Translations under genes and position numbers: made by a program
Assembly: GCF_000699445.3 (NCBI RefSeq)
Contig: NC_067201.1
Span: 15,927,501-15,991,500 of the forward strand
Direction: 5' to 3'
From: Schistosoma haematobium
Taxonomy: Eukaryota > Platyhelminthes > Trematoda > Strigeidida > Schistosomatidae
Length of the DNA: 64,000 nucleotides
Part shown: positions 22,601 to 36,700 of the stretch, piece by piece
Layout of the letters: the number at the start of each line of letters is the position of its first letter
How positions within the stretch are numbered: position 1 is the first letter of the stretch
Notes under the pieces: generated by a model
The model's database searches: none
What the model saw: only the letters and a program-made list of their open reading frames with translations
Told to the model about the DNA's origin: nothing

Positions 22601-23141
22601 TTGGAGTGAAATTTTTTTCATCCGCATCTTCCAATAACTTTCATTCTGTTTCGTCCAATCAAATAACTAGTTTTGAGTTCGATATAACTGGTCGTTTATT
22701 TCTTCAAATCGATATAAAGTATGAGGACTTGACGACAGAGCACATTTCCTTACAATTATGGACGGTAGTAACATGCAGAGCACGAGCTCCGTCGTTCATC
22801 ACGTTGTCACAGAAACCGATAACCTGTTCGTTCTTGAGCACATTGTATCTCGTAGCGTTCTAATCTCTTGAAGCGTTGAAGAGCGCCATTAGAACGTATG
22901 AAAGAGCCACGTACAGCCATTATGTGGTGACAGATTCTCATTTACACAGAGATCGGAAGTCCTATATTAAATTCGTATGTTGGAGAAGTGGCCGTAGAAC
23001 ATCTAGCGGTTCCTCACAGCCGAGTAGACGAACGAGGTAATTTGATTAGTGTTGGTATAATTTTTCATAAAGGACTTTCGTGAACACTCAATGTCCTTCC
23101 TTCATCTTTTGTAAGTAACCGACTATCAAAATAACGTCAAT
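22601..23141. other. Unassigned DNA upstream of the zinc-finger-like frame
   Basis: No clear gene. A short plus-strand frame from the ATG at about 22758 (MDGSNMQSTSSVVHHVV) ends after about 35 codons and may belong with the following broken frame, but this is not supported further. Confidence 0.3.
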
Positions 23142-23399
23142 ATGGATGCAACGTTAAGCAATGACGAGGAAGAAATTGTTTCGACGAGCTCAGAGGAGTT
23201 CACTGAACGAGACGAGGACGCGTATGACAACAGACTTTGTGATATTTGCAATCTTGCGCAACCGCCACATGAAACTGGTGATGGAAGTACCTGAATTTTT
23301 TGTCCATGCGAAGCAATGTTTCATTTATTTTGTGCTTACGACCCGTCACCACGCGTCCATGGAATCCACTGTCCCGTGTACGGAGCTATGATGGAATAA
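23142..23399 (+). pseudogene. Acidic Cys/His zinc-finger-like reading frame with an internal stop
   Basis: An 85-codon frame from ATG at 23142 to TAA at 23397 with one TGA at 23292-23294. The first third is acidic (SNDEEEIVSTSSEEF). Then come CDICNLAQPP and, after the stop, FCPCEAMFHLFCAYD and HGIHCPVYG. The spacing of C-x2-C, C-x-C, H-x2-C and HCP recalls a RING or PHD finger in which the last Cys is Tyr. It could be an exon of a decayed gene or part of a transposon. No function can be assigned. Confidence 0.3.
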
Positions 23400-26299
23400 T
23401 AGCAACGCCTTTGTTCATGAAACTCGGAACTGTTAAGAGAACGAGTAAAGGCCTTTTTCAGGGCCACCCACAATCTGATTTAAATTCTTGTGTTTCAGTT
23501 TCGTATTTCTATAGCAAAGGTCAAGTGATCAAACCATCAAAATTCATTTTAGATTAATAGTCATTATGTGATTAGCGCCTACGTATTCGTAAACGCTTTG
23601 TGAGCTTTATCAAATATACGGTTTAAGTAAACGATTTCGTATAGGAAATGTCATCTAATGAACACTAATCTGTCTAACAATGGTACATGCAAAACTTATT
23701 CAGAATGTTTCAGTGCTTTGTCATAAAGTTAGTTACTATAGGCGAATGTAGTACTACCAGTTTACTAGTACAACGACATCATTTCTATAGGAAAGGTCAA
23801 CTGAACCAACATCGATGAATTCTAATTAAGCCTTAGTGATTGAGTAACATAATCAATGGGGATTTATAAAAATTTCGTGGATTAGATCATTAAAAGAGAA
23901 TTTTGGAAAAAACATAACTGGTTTTAATAGTTGATGATAGTAATAACTGACGTTGAAAGGTGGTCAAATGTTTAATACACAATTAGTAAAGAAATTATTC
24001 ATCGAAGTATTTCCATTAGTTTTTTCTTAACACATCGTATGTTATTTTAATAAACGTTATATGCGTAGCAACATATCCATAAATCATCATGATAAAATAA
24101 TGAATAGGGCATGCATAAATCACGCTAACCGTTAACGATCGGTAAATGAAGCAAAATAGTAATAACTTCTCTCAGAAAATGACAAATAATATTTATGATT
24201 GGGCACTTTTCCAAACAATAATTCTTAGTAGAAAATAATTGTTTAGTTTTATCTGAATAATGGTGTCATAAATAAATGCAAGATTGTCAATTGAGTTATT
24301 TTGCTAATCCATTAAGAGCGTTACTTGTTTTTACCTGTACATTCTTTGCAGTTGAGCAGATTAAAATTATGACAAAAAATACTTGCCTATGTAAGTAGTC
24401 ATGTGAATAGTTAGTTGTGCTCGTCAATCAGGCTTGATATTTTTTGCACGTAATGTCAACAGCATATTTGCAGTTTAAAAAAATCTCCATAAGATATTCT
24501 ATATTGTTGAATAACAAGTTTTTTTACATATACCTCGTTCTATTGTATTTTCATGCAGGCCTCTTGATTTTATCGGATGGTTCGCTCATATTTCCTTCTT
24601 TTGGAGACTATTCTCTCGCTGCTCTATCATCTATGAATTTCAGCTTTTCATTCTCATTGCTCTTCTCCCCTCATCTTTTGGCTTCTATATCCATAGAGAT
24701 CTATCATTTTTGGTTTTGATTATTGGGCCTCAGCGCTCCTGGAATTTTGATACTGTTGCTTCTTAGATTATTATCCAGTAGCTCTCCATAACGGTCTCGT
24801 TATTTTTAATAAGATACTGTAAGATTTAAGTTCAGTTGTTGAAATCTTTCTTAAACTCACTGAACATTTTGGTATCTCCACGGAAGTATCTGTTAAACTT
24901 TTCCATTGTAGCTCATCCAATTGTTCAGTGTTGCTTCATCTTTAAACCAGTACTTAACGCTCCCAGTTCCGATGAGCTATCCTCTAATTTAGTGTACAAC
25001 GTTAGCTTTGAATGTAATCGTCGTGTATCCTATCGATTGTCAAAATCTTCCAAGTTCTTACAGAAACTGTCAAATCAAAAATGTTAGGAATTTAGCTAGA
25101 GTTCAGTCACAATCTGTCTGATTGCCTCTATTGTTCAATTAATTGGTGATGGATGAATCTTCAAAGGTAGTATGTTAGGGCGACGATTTACAATTTGAGA
25201 CAATTTTGGGGTCTGTATGAAAGAAGTACACAACGTTACAAGTGTTATGTGACTGATAATCCTGTCCAGTGTGTAGAGTGATTGTCAACTATGGTCTACT
25301 ATCATTACTACTCTAATAATAGACCTGATCCTAAAATTTTGGATTCGTCATGATGTAATTGCCTAATTCGTAAGATTTGACGTGAAAGTCACATCATTGT
25401 CTACACCAACTCATCGCATCGTAACAATCATCAATATATGGTGGAGAACAAACTTAGGCTAGAGATAGAACCATATGTTTGAGATGAATAAAAGATTGTG
25501 TTAAAACACTTAAAGGTGAACACGTCTTCAAGGCTGAGCCATGTTGTCCGATCAATTCGAATTAATTCCATTCATTCTTCCCACTTTCTTCATCGTTGGG
25601 TTTTTCTCTGCGGTAATTATTGAATATCTATTTTCCCAGTTGTCCCGTGTTCAGCTTTGAGGTTTGTGTGGTTAGGGCCCAACGCCACTACAAATGTATA
25701 TCCATACTACCTATGACATATCGATATGTAAAAAGAAGGAAGGTGACTTGTCTCTAATGCATATTATTTTTGATTATGTTAACGCGATGCATCAGTATCA
25801 GATTTCGTTCTTCAAGGTTTAGACAATGATAATGACCAGCATTCTTCCTAAGATTATACACCTTTCGACTCATCACTCCCATTCAGTCAATGAAAATAAC
25901 GTCGGTAATCTACATATATGGCCCTTGGTGCTTTAAGCCTAAGTATCGCGAGAAGAAAAAATGACGTCGAGTTACTAACAACAATTAATGCCGTTTTTGT
26001 TGAGTGATACGCCGACATCTTCAACATTATCTTTCCTGAAAGATCTACAGGCAGTTTACCAGGTACGGTTTTGCCGAAATTCCGTGACAGTCTCATGGAT
26101 GCTGCTGGATGATTAGCACTTTGTAAATAGACTCCTATCAAATACACGGCAACGAACGGAGGCGAAGATAGACAATGTAGATGCAGCCTCTGGAACAGTA
26201 GAATCCAACACACATTTGAAAGAACGAAATTCTAACACACTGAAAGAAGTGCCAACCAAATCTCACTTTGTTGAAAAGCTTTGAAAGTGATGTTAACCT
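23400..26299. other. Unassigned AT-rich DNA
   Basis: No gene or element recognised on either strand. Open frames at 24444-24719 and 24836-25087 are hydrophobic or low-complexity and have no motif. Confidence 0.4.
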
Positions 26300-27085
26300 T
26301 GACGTACCACATGAGTACCAGTGATAATCGAGGATTTGGTGCAGATATGAAACAACTGGTTGCGAAGTCAAGGAAAGTATCCATTAACTGAGGAACATTT
26401 AGGACACGTAACCAATCTCAGCCAACACGGAATTCAGTATTATGAATAAGAACGTCGAACAGTCCTACTTTGCGAAGTTAGGACCTGGAGAACTACTATG
26501 ACCATCATTATAAATAAACAGGTATTTACGAAGAGTTGTCTGCTCAAGACACTCCGAATTCCACGCCCGTAGATTATCACCAATAACATGCTCTTGTAGC
26601 GTGGTGTCGAGTCTCAGTTGACTATGAACACCGCTACCAAGAAACACGTGCCAAATAAATCCATAAAATCTCCCGGAAGCCAAATATCAGAAGGCAGTTA
26701 ATGGACCAAGTTGAGATATATTTGCTGGCGATCTCGTGGTATCAAAAAAATACCGAGATCATTCCAGGATACAAGCTTGGTTACTGAGCGTAACCGGATT
26801 AGCGCGAGGTCACAATCGGAGTAAGTTTAATGGATGTTTTCGGCACAGTTAATCAAAGAGTATATTAAAACAAGCACAGGTACAATTGGTTATAATAATA
26901 ATAATTGTTTTCATTAAACCAATCGTCAGCACATCGCGCCGAGAATTGTGTACAGATATCAAACAGATGAATAGCTTTTGAGAACCAAATGGTAAGGAGA
27001 TCCCAGTACAGCGAAGGTTGCATATACTCTACCGGCGGCCTATGTCTTACGAGGAGTAGTAAGCCTAAGTGAGTCGTTGTAATGA
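26300..27085 (+). mobile_element. Decayed 3' end of an SR2-like RTE element
   Basis: At DNA level it follows the RTE segment at 14403-15895. A block near 26460-26580 is the counterpart of the VLLYGVETWRTTTTIIKN stretch (GGAGAACTACTATGACCATC, then ACAGGTATTTACGAAGAG), and 27040-27075 matches the C-terminal GGCGGCCTATG block. Many indels and stops; the reading frame cannot be followed for more than about 20 codons. Boundaries are approximate. Confidence 0.6.
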
Positions 27086-27786
27086 TACTAGAACTCATAA
27101 TATCAATAATCACAAGTTGAGGATGTTTATCGGGTACAGATTGCCAGATGAAAGACGACGAACTACGGTAGACTTATACCTCGCTGTCAAGCCTCTTCAT
27201 AAAGCTGTTCACGGAATAAGCAGTGGTCACATAGGCTGAGAGTGTTCCAGATCGGGCCTAATCGCAATGATAAAAAGTGTAACCTCGTTTGGATGTTTGA
27301 GCTTTGACATACAACTCCTCAAAAGTCACTTTGTGGAACGTAATAATATATTTCAAGCAAAATATTACTGTTGGGCAGGCGTGCGGTACATATTAGATTT
27401 CACACGATTATCATAACTCATCTAATTCTTGTTTGTTCTAGCGAGTATTATACGAAGTAGAAAACCCCCCTTCATTAGATTTGTCGTAAAACTCAATAGC
27501 CCGTTCAGTTAACGCAAATTAAGCATAATTTACCAATATAAAATCTGATTATTCAAGACAATAAGTATATTCATAATTTCCTGTGTGAATACTGTTGTAT
27601 ACTTTCAAGCAATAATTGTACTTTCAGACCTTTCAAAGTACGAGATCCATCTCACATGTCTTTTAACGCCTATGGAGGACCAATGAAATTTCAGATCGAT
27701 GGGATATTGAATTGACTGCTTGTGGTGTACAATATGTATGGATGAAGTTTCCCATCTAGCGCTTGTTTCAGATATGGCGCAACTCA
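27086..27786. other. Region upstream of NAE1
   Basis: Presumed promoter and 5' UTR of NAE1. TTTCAG at 27766-27771, 15 bases before the ATG, could be a 3' splice or spliced-leader acceptor; that is speculative. Confidence 0.35.
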
Positions 27787-30700
27787 ATGCATAGGAGTGA
27801 GAAGGACAAACGGTATGATAGACAGTTGAGGCTATGGGGTGATCATGGGCAGTTTGCACTTGAGTATGCCAAGGTGTGTCTTTTGAGAGCTGAAGGTTTG
27901 GGGGCAGAAATATTGAAAAATTTAGTACTTCCAGGTATTCCTATACCTACACAATCTGAAACATTCAGGCGTCGGCAGCTTCACAATTATAGATGATTCC
28001 TATGTAACTGATAAAGATTTAGGAAGCAAGTAACTCGAATGTCTTATCATATGAATTTTTAGTTTCTTCGTTACAGAAAATCATATCGGAAAGGTAGTTA
28101 CACAACATTCCATTGCAAAAAACTTCTCAGGCAAGGGCACAGGTTGTAACAGAGTCTTTACTGGAGCTAAATGACGAAGTCAATGGAAATTACTTGATCG
28201 AGGTTTGTTGTTACACGATATATCTAGCGCTAACAGGATGTTCGCGATTTGTTAGAAAGGGACCCTCAAATTTTCTTTTCCTTTGATATTGTTATCGTAA
28301 CAGATGCCAGAGAAAAGTGAGGATTCGCATTCTTAAATCTGTCAAATTTGTTTTTTAGTGATGACTTTTTGATCTGCGAGGGTATTAGGGTCGGCAATTT
28401 CCTCTGTACACCTCACAAATATTTACGTTACTACCCCTACTACTTTGATATTTGAGCGGACGATCTCTCAGTGCATATAGGCTATTGAGACTTAGAGCAG
28501 TGTACATTTATACCAGGTTATACGTCGCTACTGACTGGTTCGTAATCATTGTTTCCTCGTCTTTTTTGTGCACGTACACAATGAATTTTTATTCCATTCT
28601 CATATTGCTTTATATGACATTCAGTTTGTCAAAAAATTTGGGTGGTCACTCTTGAGCCGACTTGAAACTGTTAAATTAAAGCATGTTTTAATCCATATGG
28701 TTCATAAATTTCCCTAGAGAATCAGTGTTTAGAAAACTCGTGTTAAACCAACTGATCTTTTGTACTTATCTGCAGGCTACTAGAGATTTATTTCCCAATG
28801 CATTTTTTAATATTACCGATATCACATATTCTCAACCTGTTTTCGGGCAAGTTTTGCAACAAAATGGCAAAAAAGTAACGGTTGTTTTTGTTCATAATTG
28901 GCTATTCATAACTGAGCCTGATTTTGTACCAATATTTGCAAACTATCTTGTCATTTCGTATGTCACGTTTTCTGGTCAGCTCAATATTAGTCACTTGATT
29001 ACCCGTATGCATAACTGGCCACTATTTTCCCGTGGCGTACATGCTTATGTATGCACTGTGCATACCGGTGGGTAGATCCAGTAACTTTTTGTGCGATGTA
29101 TCCACGTTCCCATACTTATGAAGTATGGTGCGCAACCAGAAAACCGGAATCTTAAAACTTTGTGCATGCCGAAACTCCTCACTCTGATAGAAATAGCAAC
29201 TCAAGTCGATTCACGTTAATATCAGTTCCTACGTTGACTGTGACTAGCAAAATATGTTGTGATTCGATCCCTAATGATCGATATTCAGCAACTAAGTCCC
29301 AGGCACGAACCTCGTTCTACCTATTTCGGTCTGGAAATCCGGGTTGCACAATTACTCCTCAAACTTAGAGTGGTATGTATTAAGTATTTGACGAGTGGGT
29401 TTGTTTAATTTTTATTTTTTAAATAAAGAAACACGCTCTACATTGAAACGTCTGTACTGAGAACTTGATTGTATTCACGCTCCATTAGTAGTTAATATCC
29501 AGTGGTTCCTTGTGTTGACTTCATATGATCACAAAAGTTGGATTGTCGGCGTTTACTATTAAGAACAGACATCCATCGTTAACCACCTCAAGAACTTAAA
29601 ATAATAACAGGTGTACTACCTTGCTGATTACTCAAATTACCATTTCTCAATGTCTTGAATGTTTTTGCAATGACAGTGTAATCGCACCAGAATATCAGAA
29701 ATTACTTGGTCACCGTTAGCCTGAGTATTACTGATAGGAACTTACACAATAGCGGTTGTGGTTGCATATTCAAATTCACGAGCGGAAATTTGGTTTCAAT
29801 TGTCAGATGCTTGTAGGTTTCTCTTGGAAAAAAAGTGAATTTGTATTAAAAATTTTACCACTGCGTTTAGTGTTATGACGAAACTCTAATTCAGTGATCT
29901 ACACCGTTAATCATAAGTTCTCAGGTTCAAGATATTTCCACTTACCTCAATTCGAGCACCTTGATTTCATCTTCAGCTCCACAACAATGATAAAGCAGGT
30001 TGAGCACATACTAATTGCGTATATTTTTAATCAGAGTATGATTTGGTGTCTAATTAATTCGTCATCATTTATTACATGTATTGGTCGTGTTAGTAATGTG
30101 ACAATCTGAAATAATTTCTGTTCAGTTCGGGCATTCAAATGGGTGAGTAGCTGTAGACAAAAAACTATGACTTCATGGTACTCTGGTCACGTCACAACTT
30201 GGTATCCGAAGATTGAAGTTATAATCATATGATTTTTGAGTAGTCCGAGATTTCAGAGTTCATCAGAATATCTATGTTGGATCTTCATTTAAAATATCAA
30301 TTAACCAATTTGTAGAATTGTAATCTTAGTGCATAAATTTGAACAACCAATACAAATGTTTATAATCTTTTGTTGATAGATTACTCATTCGTCTCAGTCA
30401 GCTTTTGAGTGGTACTTCTATCACTTTGGTGGTATGCTTCAGCATTGGTGTCATTGGATATTTAAGAATCTGTTCTCCTGAACATGTGATAGTCGAGTCA
30501 CATCCAGATTCCTATTGCCCCGATCTAAGACTTGATCGACCATTTCCTGATTTCGTTAAAATGGTAGACGAACAACCGTTAGAAGAAATGACATCTGAAA
30601 AGCTTTGTCATACACCGTGGCTCATAATTGTTTATGTTTTTCTGCAGAAGTTTATTTCTCTAGTAAGTTTTACTGCTGTCGGAGAATTGTTTTAATTTTT

Positions 30701-33700
30701 ATGTGTGGTCAGTGTCTTCAGTTTCTGTTTTGTTTGTCGCTAATATTAGTGCACGGGTGATATGGCTCAGATTAATCGTAGTGGCATAGATACATTCACT
30801 CTTAAACTCCCCTCAAATGTTCAGTCCAAAAATCGTTTTTCTTTCTTTGCCTATTTTTTCCCATTGCTCCTGATATTTTTACTACTTCAACTATATGTTT
30901 TGGCTTAGTAATTTCATCTCTGTAATAAGGCGGTGTAGCAAATTAAACCAGTATAAATATGTGCCGTATTCAACATGGCTGAGTGACTAGTGTACTACTT
31001 ATTCATTTCTTGTCTTCGAAGCTATGTCTGACGTCACATCTGTTGTCACGATAATTATTTTCTAATCTGTAGCTTATATTTATACATCCTTTTTTGCAGT
31101 TATTTAGCCAACTTACAACAACCATTTGGAAACGTTGATAGGACTAGCTTTCAATTAGTGGCATTATTCATTCGATCGTTTAAATATTCATGTAGAAACT
31201 AAAAATTAAGTTCACCATGCGTCCTGTAAAAGAAAAGCAATTTCATCATTAGATATGTAAAATCGTAAACTGCAATGATTAAGGCATATGTTAGGGAAAG
31301 TTTACTACCAGGTTGAATACAAGTAGATCAAAAATCATCTCACGTTTATCAGATCAAGAATTCGTCAAATTATGAACATTCTAACTATCGAAATAAGCTG
31401 TGTTGGAAAGTATGAACCCTATAAACTGTCTGTCAACAAACCTAGATTATCAAGTTTAGACTTTGTAGTTTAATTTAATAACTACTGTTTGTGGCTAACG
31501 TTTCGTGATGTTTTATGGCTAATGTCTTAACAGGGTTATTTTTACGGGATGAGGTTGCTAATCTAAGGCCCGATTCCCCCCTTTATTCGGAATTAGTGTC
31601 GTCAGTAACCCTAGTAGGACTCTAGGCGGAGGCAACCAATTTTGTATTCCTGCAATTCATAGACATCTCTTTATTTTGAACCACTTATTTCTTTTGTATA
31701 AGGGTTTTATATTCTATTGTTTTTATATCCCTGTACTACTGTTAGGGTCCTGGCTTTCAGTTGTGTTGATTTCTCTAGTAATGTTTTACACGGTACACAA
31801 CTACTTTAGGTCCTTTGTTATTTCTGTTTGTAAGTTAATAGAATGCTACAGACAAAATGTAGGCATATGAGTTTAGTGTCGTAAAGTTAGTAAGTTTTTT
31901 AACCCAGACTTTGTGGCTCGATATTTTGAAGATTTTTTCTTCTACCATTGAGTCACTGATTAAAATGTTCCAAACTATTTTAGTTTGCATAACCTGGTAG
32001 TATTTACAACCCTTAACAAGTACTGAATAAATGACATAGTGCAAAGCTGTAGTCAGTTGAATAAACCTCAGGGTCATCAGGTGATCATATGAAAACGAAT
32101 TGTCAAGTTATTGATAATTGATGTGAAGCACTGTTGTATTGATTGCTGGTGATAGTATCTTATATTTCACTTCATTTTCGGCTTTAATTTCAATTTGCTC
32201 TATTTCAGGCAGTTAATTGCGTCACCATTTTATCGGGCTAGCCCCTCAGTTCCAATATATTATTTCTGTTTTTTTTAAAAATATATTTAATCTAGTGTGT
32301 TGTGGTTGTGTAATTGTCCCACTCACTTAATTTACATTTTTTCGACTCCTACTTTTCTTAGCACGGCCATTTTCCAAGAAATCATAAAGAAAAGGCAGAG
32401 ATTAAAGATATGATTTCTAAAGGTAACCACCCATTATTCGTCCGTTTCTATTCCATTTCCAGTGTATGTTATTGTTACTTAATTGTTTCCATAGTCTTAA
32501 CATTTTGCCTTAATGATAACTTTCATTTGTGAAATGTTAGACCTTAATTTCCCTGGACTTACTATCATCTTGATATTCATCGCTTAACTCAGACAGTCAG
32601 TCATAAGCAATATAAAACCTGGCATATATGTACATCGGCCCAGTTTGCCGCACCATGTAAGTACAACAGGGAGAAATTTTAAAATTAAATATTAAAGTAT
32701 AGTAGTAGTATCAGCTTAAACAACTACTCAATTAGGTGTTAGCAGATCAGAAATCGACATCCGAATAACGTACATTCATTTCGATGCATATTGACAGCAA
32801 CCACAATGTCTCTGATTGTGCTCTTTCTTTACTTGTACAGTGAAAGGTCGTGAAGTTTTCACAAACACACCTGATTAGGTTGTGCAACTAATTGACATAA
32901 TAATCTATCGAAACAAACAAAAGACAGATAAATTTGAAATATCTAGATGGCTGGAACAAGTATCGCAGATATTCAAGAAGGTTTGATTCTTCGATTTGAA
33001 CTAAACTTATTAGATCATCGAACTAAAACCTTTACCGATATTTCGCTGATAAAGGATTCCTACTGTAATCGTGAAGTGATAATAAATGATATCCAGATAT
33101 CCCTTTAAAAACCAACATGTGATAATTATCCTTGGTGTAAAAGCTTGTATGGTCACCATTCATTTATCGCTTGATTACATAGATATCATTTAATTCAATC
33201 TGATTGGATGTTATTTGTTGAACATGACAGATGCGACTTGAGACACAGAAACTTACGTCTATCACGAAGATATGTAGGCGCCGAATTCTAGCTTGTTGCA
33301 CCAGCTTTGTTTCTATAAAACAAACTACTAGTCTGTGTCTCCTTAAATAGTTTATATGATCGTTCTTACATTATTGCATCAATTTTATTTAGGATACATT
33401 TGTATTCTAGTGAAGTTTTTGTCAAGTTTGCAAATCATCTATTTTCTAGGTGCGGTTGATCTTTGGAGTCAATTGTGTAAACGTGAGAATAACCTGGATT
33501 CATCTTTTGTCTTGGAGAATTTTCAAGAAGCATGTCAGGCAGTCAATACAGCAGTTCTACCGACTACAGTTAGTTTATTTCCTGCAGATGTGTTTTCAAA
33601 AAGTTGTTTATAATTGTAGTCACATGGTCCTAATCGATTTGATGTTACAAAATTCCCTACTGGGTGGCACAGTAGTAGTTAAAGTTTACTTTACTCCTTT

Positions 33701-36700
33701 ATTTGATACGTGGCTGTTCGCTGTTAAAATTCGCGAAATATGCTGTTTACGTCATGTCTAATGAACACCGAAACCTTAGTGTTCCGTCTGTTTTCCAGGT
33801 TCTTCACTTTAAGAAAATAATAAGTCGACTATGGTTTAATCGACCATCACCATTACAAATCCTTGAATCTTCAATGCTTTGGAATTACCGAGTTAGGCAA
33901 TAATTATTTGATTGTTTTACTATACACTGCTTTCTAGTATTATGTAAACTAGTAATCTGAATCGCATTAAACTCAAACCCCTTTTAAACAATATGACAGT
34001 ATTTTTTCTTGCTGAGAAAACCAAAAGGCAACGAAACTGCTTCTTCTCTTTGACTCTCGTTATTTTTTACATACTGTTTCTCTGGATGTATCGTCATAGT
34101 GGTGGTAAATTTTCTTTTCTGTCCCATATCTCTTTGTCACCCATCATAGTAAGTTGATGTTTAGAAAAAGAGTTCTACTTACGACAGTTGTATAATTCCT
34201 TTCATATATGAATATAGTCTCAAAATTATGGTTTTGCATATTATATCTGTAATCCTAAATTGTTGTTTCTAGCTCTTTATTATTGGTGTGTTTACTAGTA
34301 TCGTGTTAATCATAGTCATATGACCAATGTACTATGTAATTATCTCAAGGATACACTTGTTTTTCTATTTTATAGGATCATTTAAGTAAGTTTTTTTTAT
34401 GTTTTAGATTCCTGAAAATGTGAAGAAGTTACTCGAGGATGACCGCTGTAATGATCCCTGTCTTACAAATATTGGTATTTCGGGATCCAGTAATACAGTA
34501 TGTAAATACGGGAAATTACATATTTTGTTAGGATTTATTTATTAATTTCTGTACTAAAATTAACTTAACCTCTCACATCTTGAAGGTCACTGGTTTCATC
34601 AAGTTCCTTTCCTAGTGAAGCTAATGATTATTTCTTAACATCCCTAGGCATTATTTTGCGCTAAAAGTTGATTATCTGCTTTAAATATTTAGTGGTTTCA
34701 TATACATATTGATACTGTTGTTTTAAAAAAGAGGTTTAACAACAATTACTTCTGTGGTACACACATATTATCTTCTTATCAAATTATGTTATAGTTAGAA
34801 ATATTATTGAAAACCGTTGTAAATTGAGTAAATCTAACTTCATATAATTCTGTGTACAACGTCCTTAAGCGGTTATCTTACAGAGTTAGTGAGCATACTT
34901 AAGAGAACCTTGTGAGTAGCTTCCGAAAGTTGATTATCCGCTTACGCCATCCTCATTTTCAAACCCTCACTATATTACATTTGCTGAAGCGTATTTAGAA
35001 TAGAAAATTGTGTTCAAATTTTTGGCTGAAATTACTTTCTATGTAAGTCAAAGAACGAAAAATGAGTCAGTAATTAAGTAAATTAGTGCTTCTTTGTGCC
35101 ACCACAACATTAGTGTATATTGCTGGTAAATTCGTTAAATTGTGGGTACAAAATTTAAAACGCTGCGCAAAATTGTCTGCCGATACAACATTCCACATTT
35201 CTGAAAGAATTCATCTATATGATCTAATAAATTTACCTTATTTACTGTATATCTTTACTCACATAAATAGAATCTAAAGTTTCCTACCAGGAACCACCAA
35301 CAATTACACAGAAAGAATTCTGTTTACACAACTATTTCACCTATAAAATTCTGGCGTCTAGTTCGTGCTCTACGAGATTTTATTGAACATGAAGGTGAAG
35401 GACAATTACCTGTACGTGGTAGTCTACCAGATATGATATCTGATTCGAAGCGTTATTTACAGCTTTTGTCTATTTATCGTGAACGTTCTGAATGGGCAGT
35501 GGAACGCCTTGCCTCAAGATTATTGCAAGTAAGTTTTAAGAAATCGTTTTTACATCTCTAAAAGGAATATTCAACTTTTTATGTTGAGATAATTTGTGTA
35601 AACAAATCCTGTTTGATTGAATCTATCATATCATTAGAACAATAAGTAGTAGAAAATATCCCAAGCAGTAGAAAAATATTCTGTCGGAGAAAAACTGCAA
35701 AAATTCTGTCATCCGAGCTTTCGTAGTGAGAATGTTTCTTCATTTTATACTCGCATTCTATATTATAACCAGAATTTATTTTTTACACGTGCCTTGGTCT
35801 TAGTAGCTATTCGTTATCTGAATTTCCCGGAATTAATATCCAATCTGAAGTTTTTATCATCGATTCTATGGTTATAAATGATAAAGATCCATATCTTTTA
35901 TGGTGATGCCAAAATGTAGGATATATAGATTTCTCTTCTACCGATTGCGTGATTTTGCCTCAGGACTAGTTTGAGTCATTTCCTAATCTAATTGTACCGC
36001 GTAACGTAGTTGTAAAATTAGTCCAAGTGATCTTTTAGCTGACTTAATACCAGAACAGATACAACAGCGACCACCTTTGACCTCAACGAGATTTTCATCT
36101 CCCTAACAAAAGACGAAGATACTATGCAGCAGCTCCTTTTGTATTATTTTTCCAAACTCTGAGACACAGGCTTTAATGATGGGAGGCATTTATATAAATA
36201 TACCTAAATCACAATTTCGATGTTCACATTGGGACTTGAACCTGACGACTATACCTACTTTATTTTTTGCATTTTAGTTCCCTGATATTTCTGTAGACGA
36301 CGTACGTCTTTTTGGTGAGTCCTCGAAAAGCTTTCGTTCTTAATATTTATGATGTTAATATTTTCGAGCTAAATACAGATTGCCGCAAAAAGAATTCTAA
36401 AAAAAATTGAGTTAACAATGTCAATTCAGTTGTTTTGTATCATTGGTTGTTGAACTGTACCGTGTGGGCATAGGTGCAGCTAATTAGTTGGGGTCTTCCT
36501 CGAGTATTCTAACCACTGAATGGAACGGTTCAGAGTCAGTTGTAGTTACTCAGATTCTTGGATCTTGAGTTTAAAAATTATCTACTTTTTATCGTAATAA
36601 TTCAGTCTTTCCTGAATCATACAGTCTGTGCCTAGTCTTTTTTACTGCAATTAGTACTGTTACTAGTTCTTCTACTCTGGAACTTGTTTTGGTTATTTCA

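Noticed and set aside
28358..28420. Candidate exon after TTTTTTAG at 28358 translating DDFLICEG
   Set aside because: Phase and alignment favour 30380 as exon 6 of NAE1 ([11 protein letters not shown] then [10 protein letters not shown]).
28725..29075. 116-codon plus-strand frame in NAE1 intron 5, preceded by a plausible acceptor (CTGCAG at about 28770)
   Set aside because: Its translation has no place in NAE1, where exons 5 and 6 join perfectly without it, and it matches no family I know.
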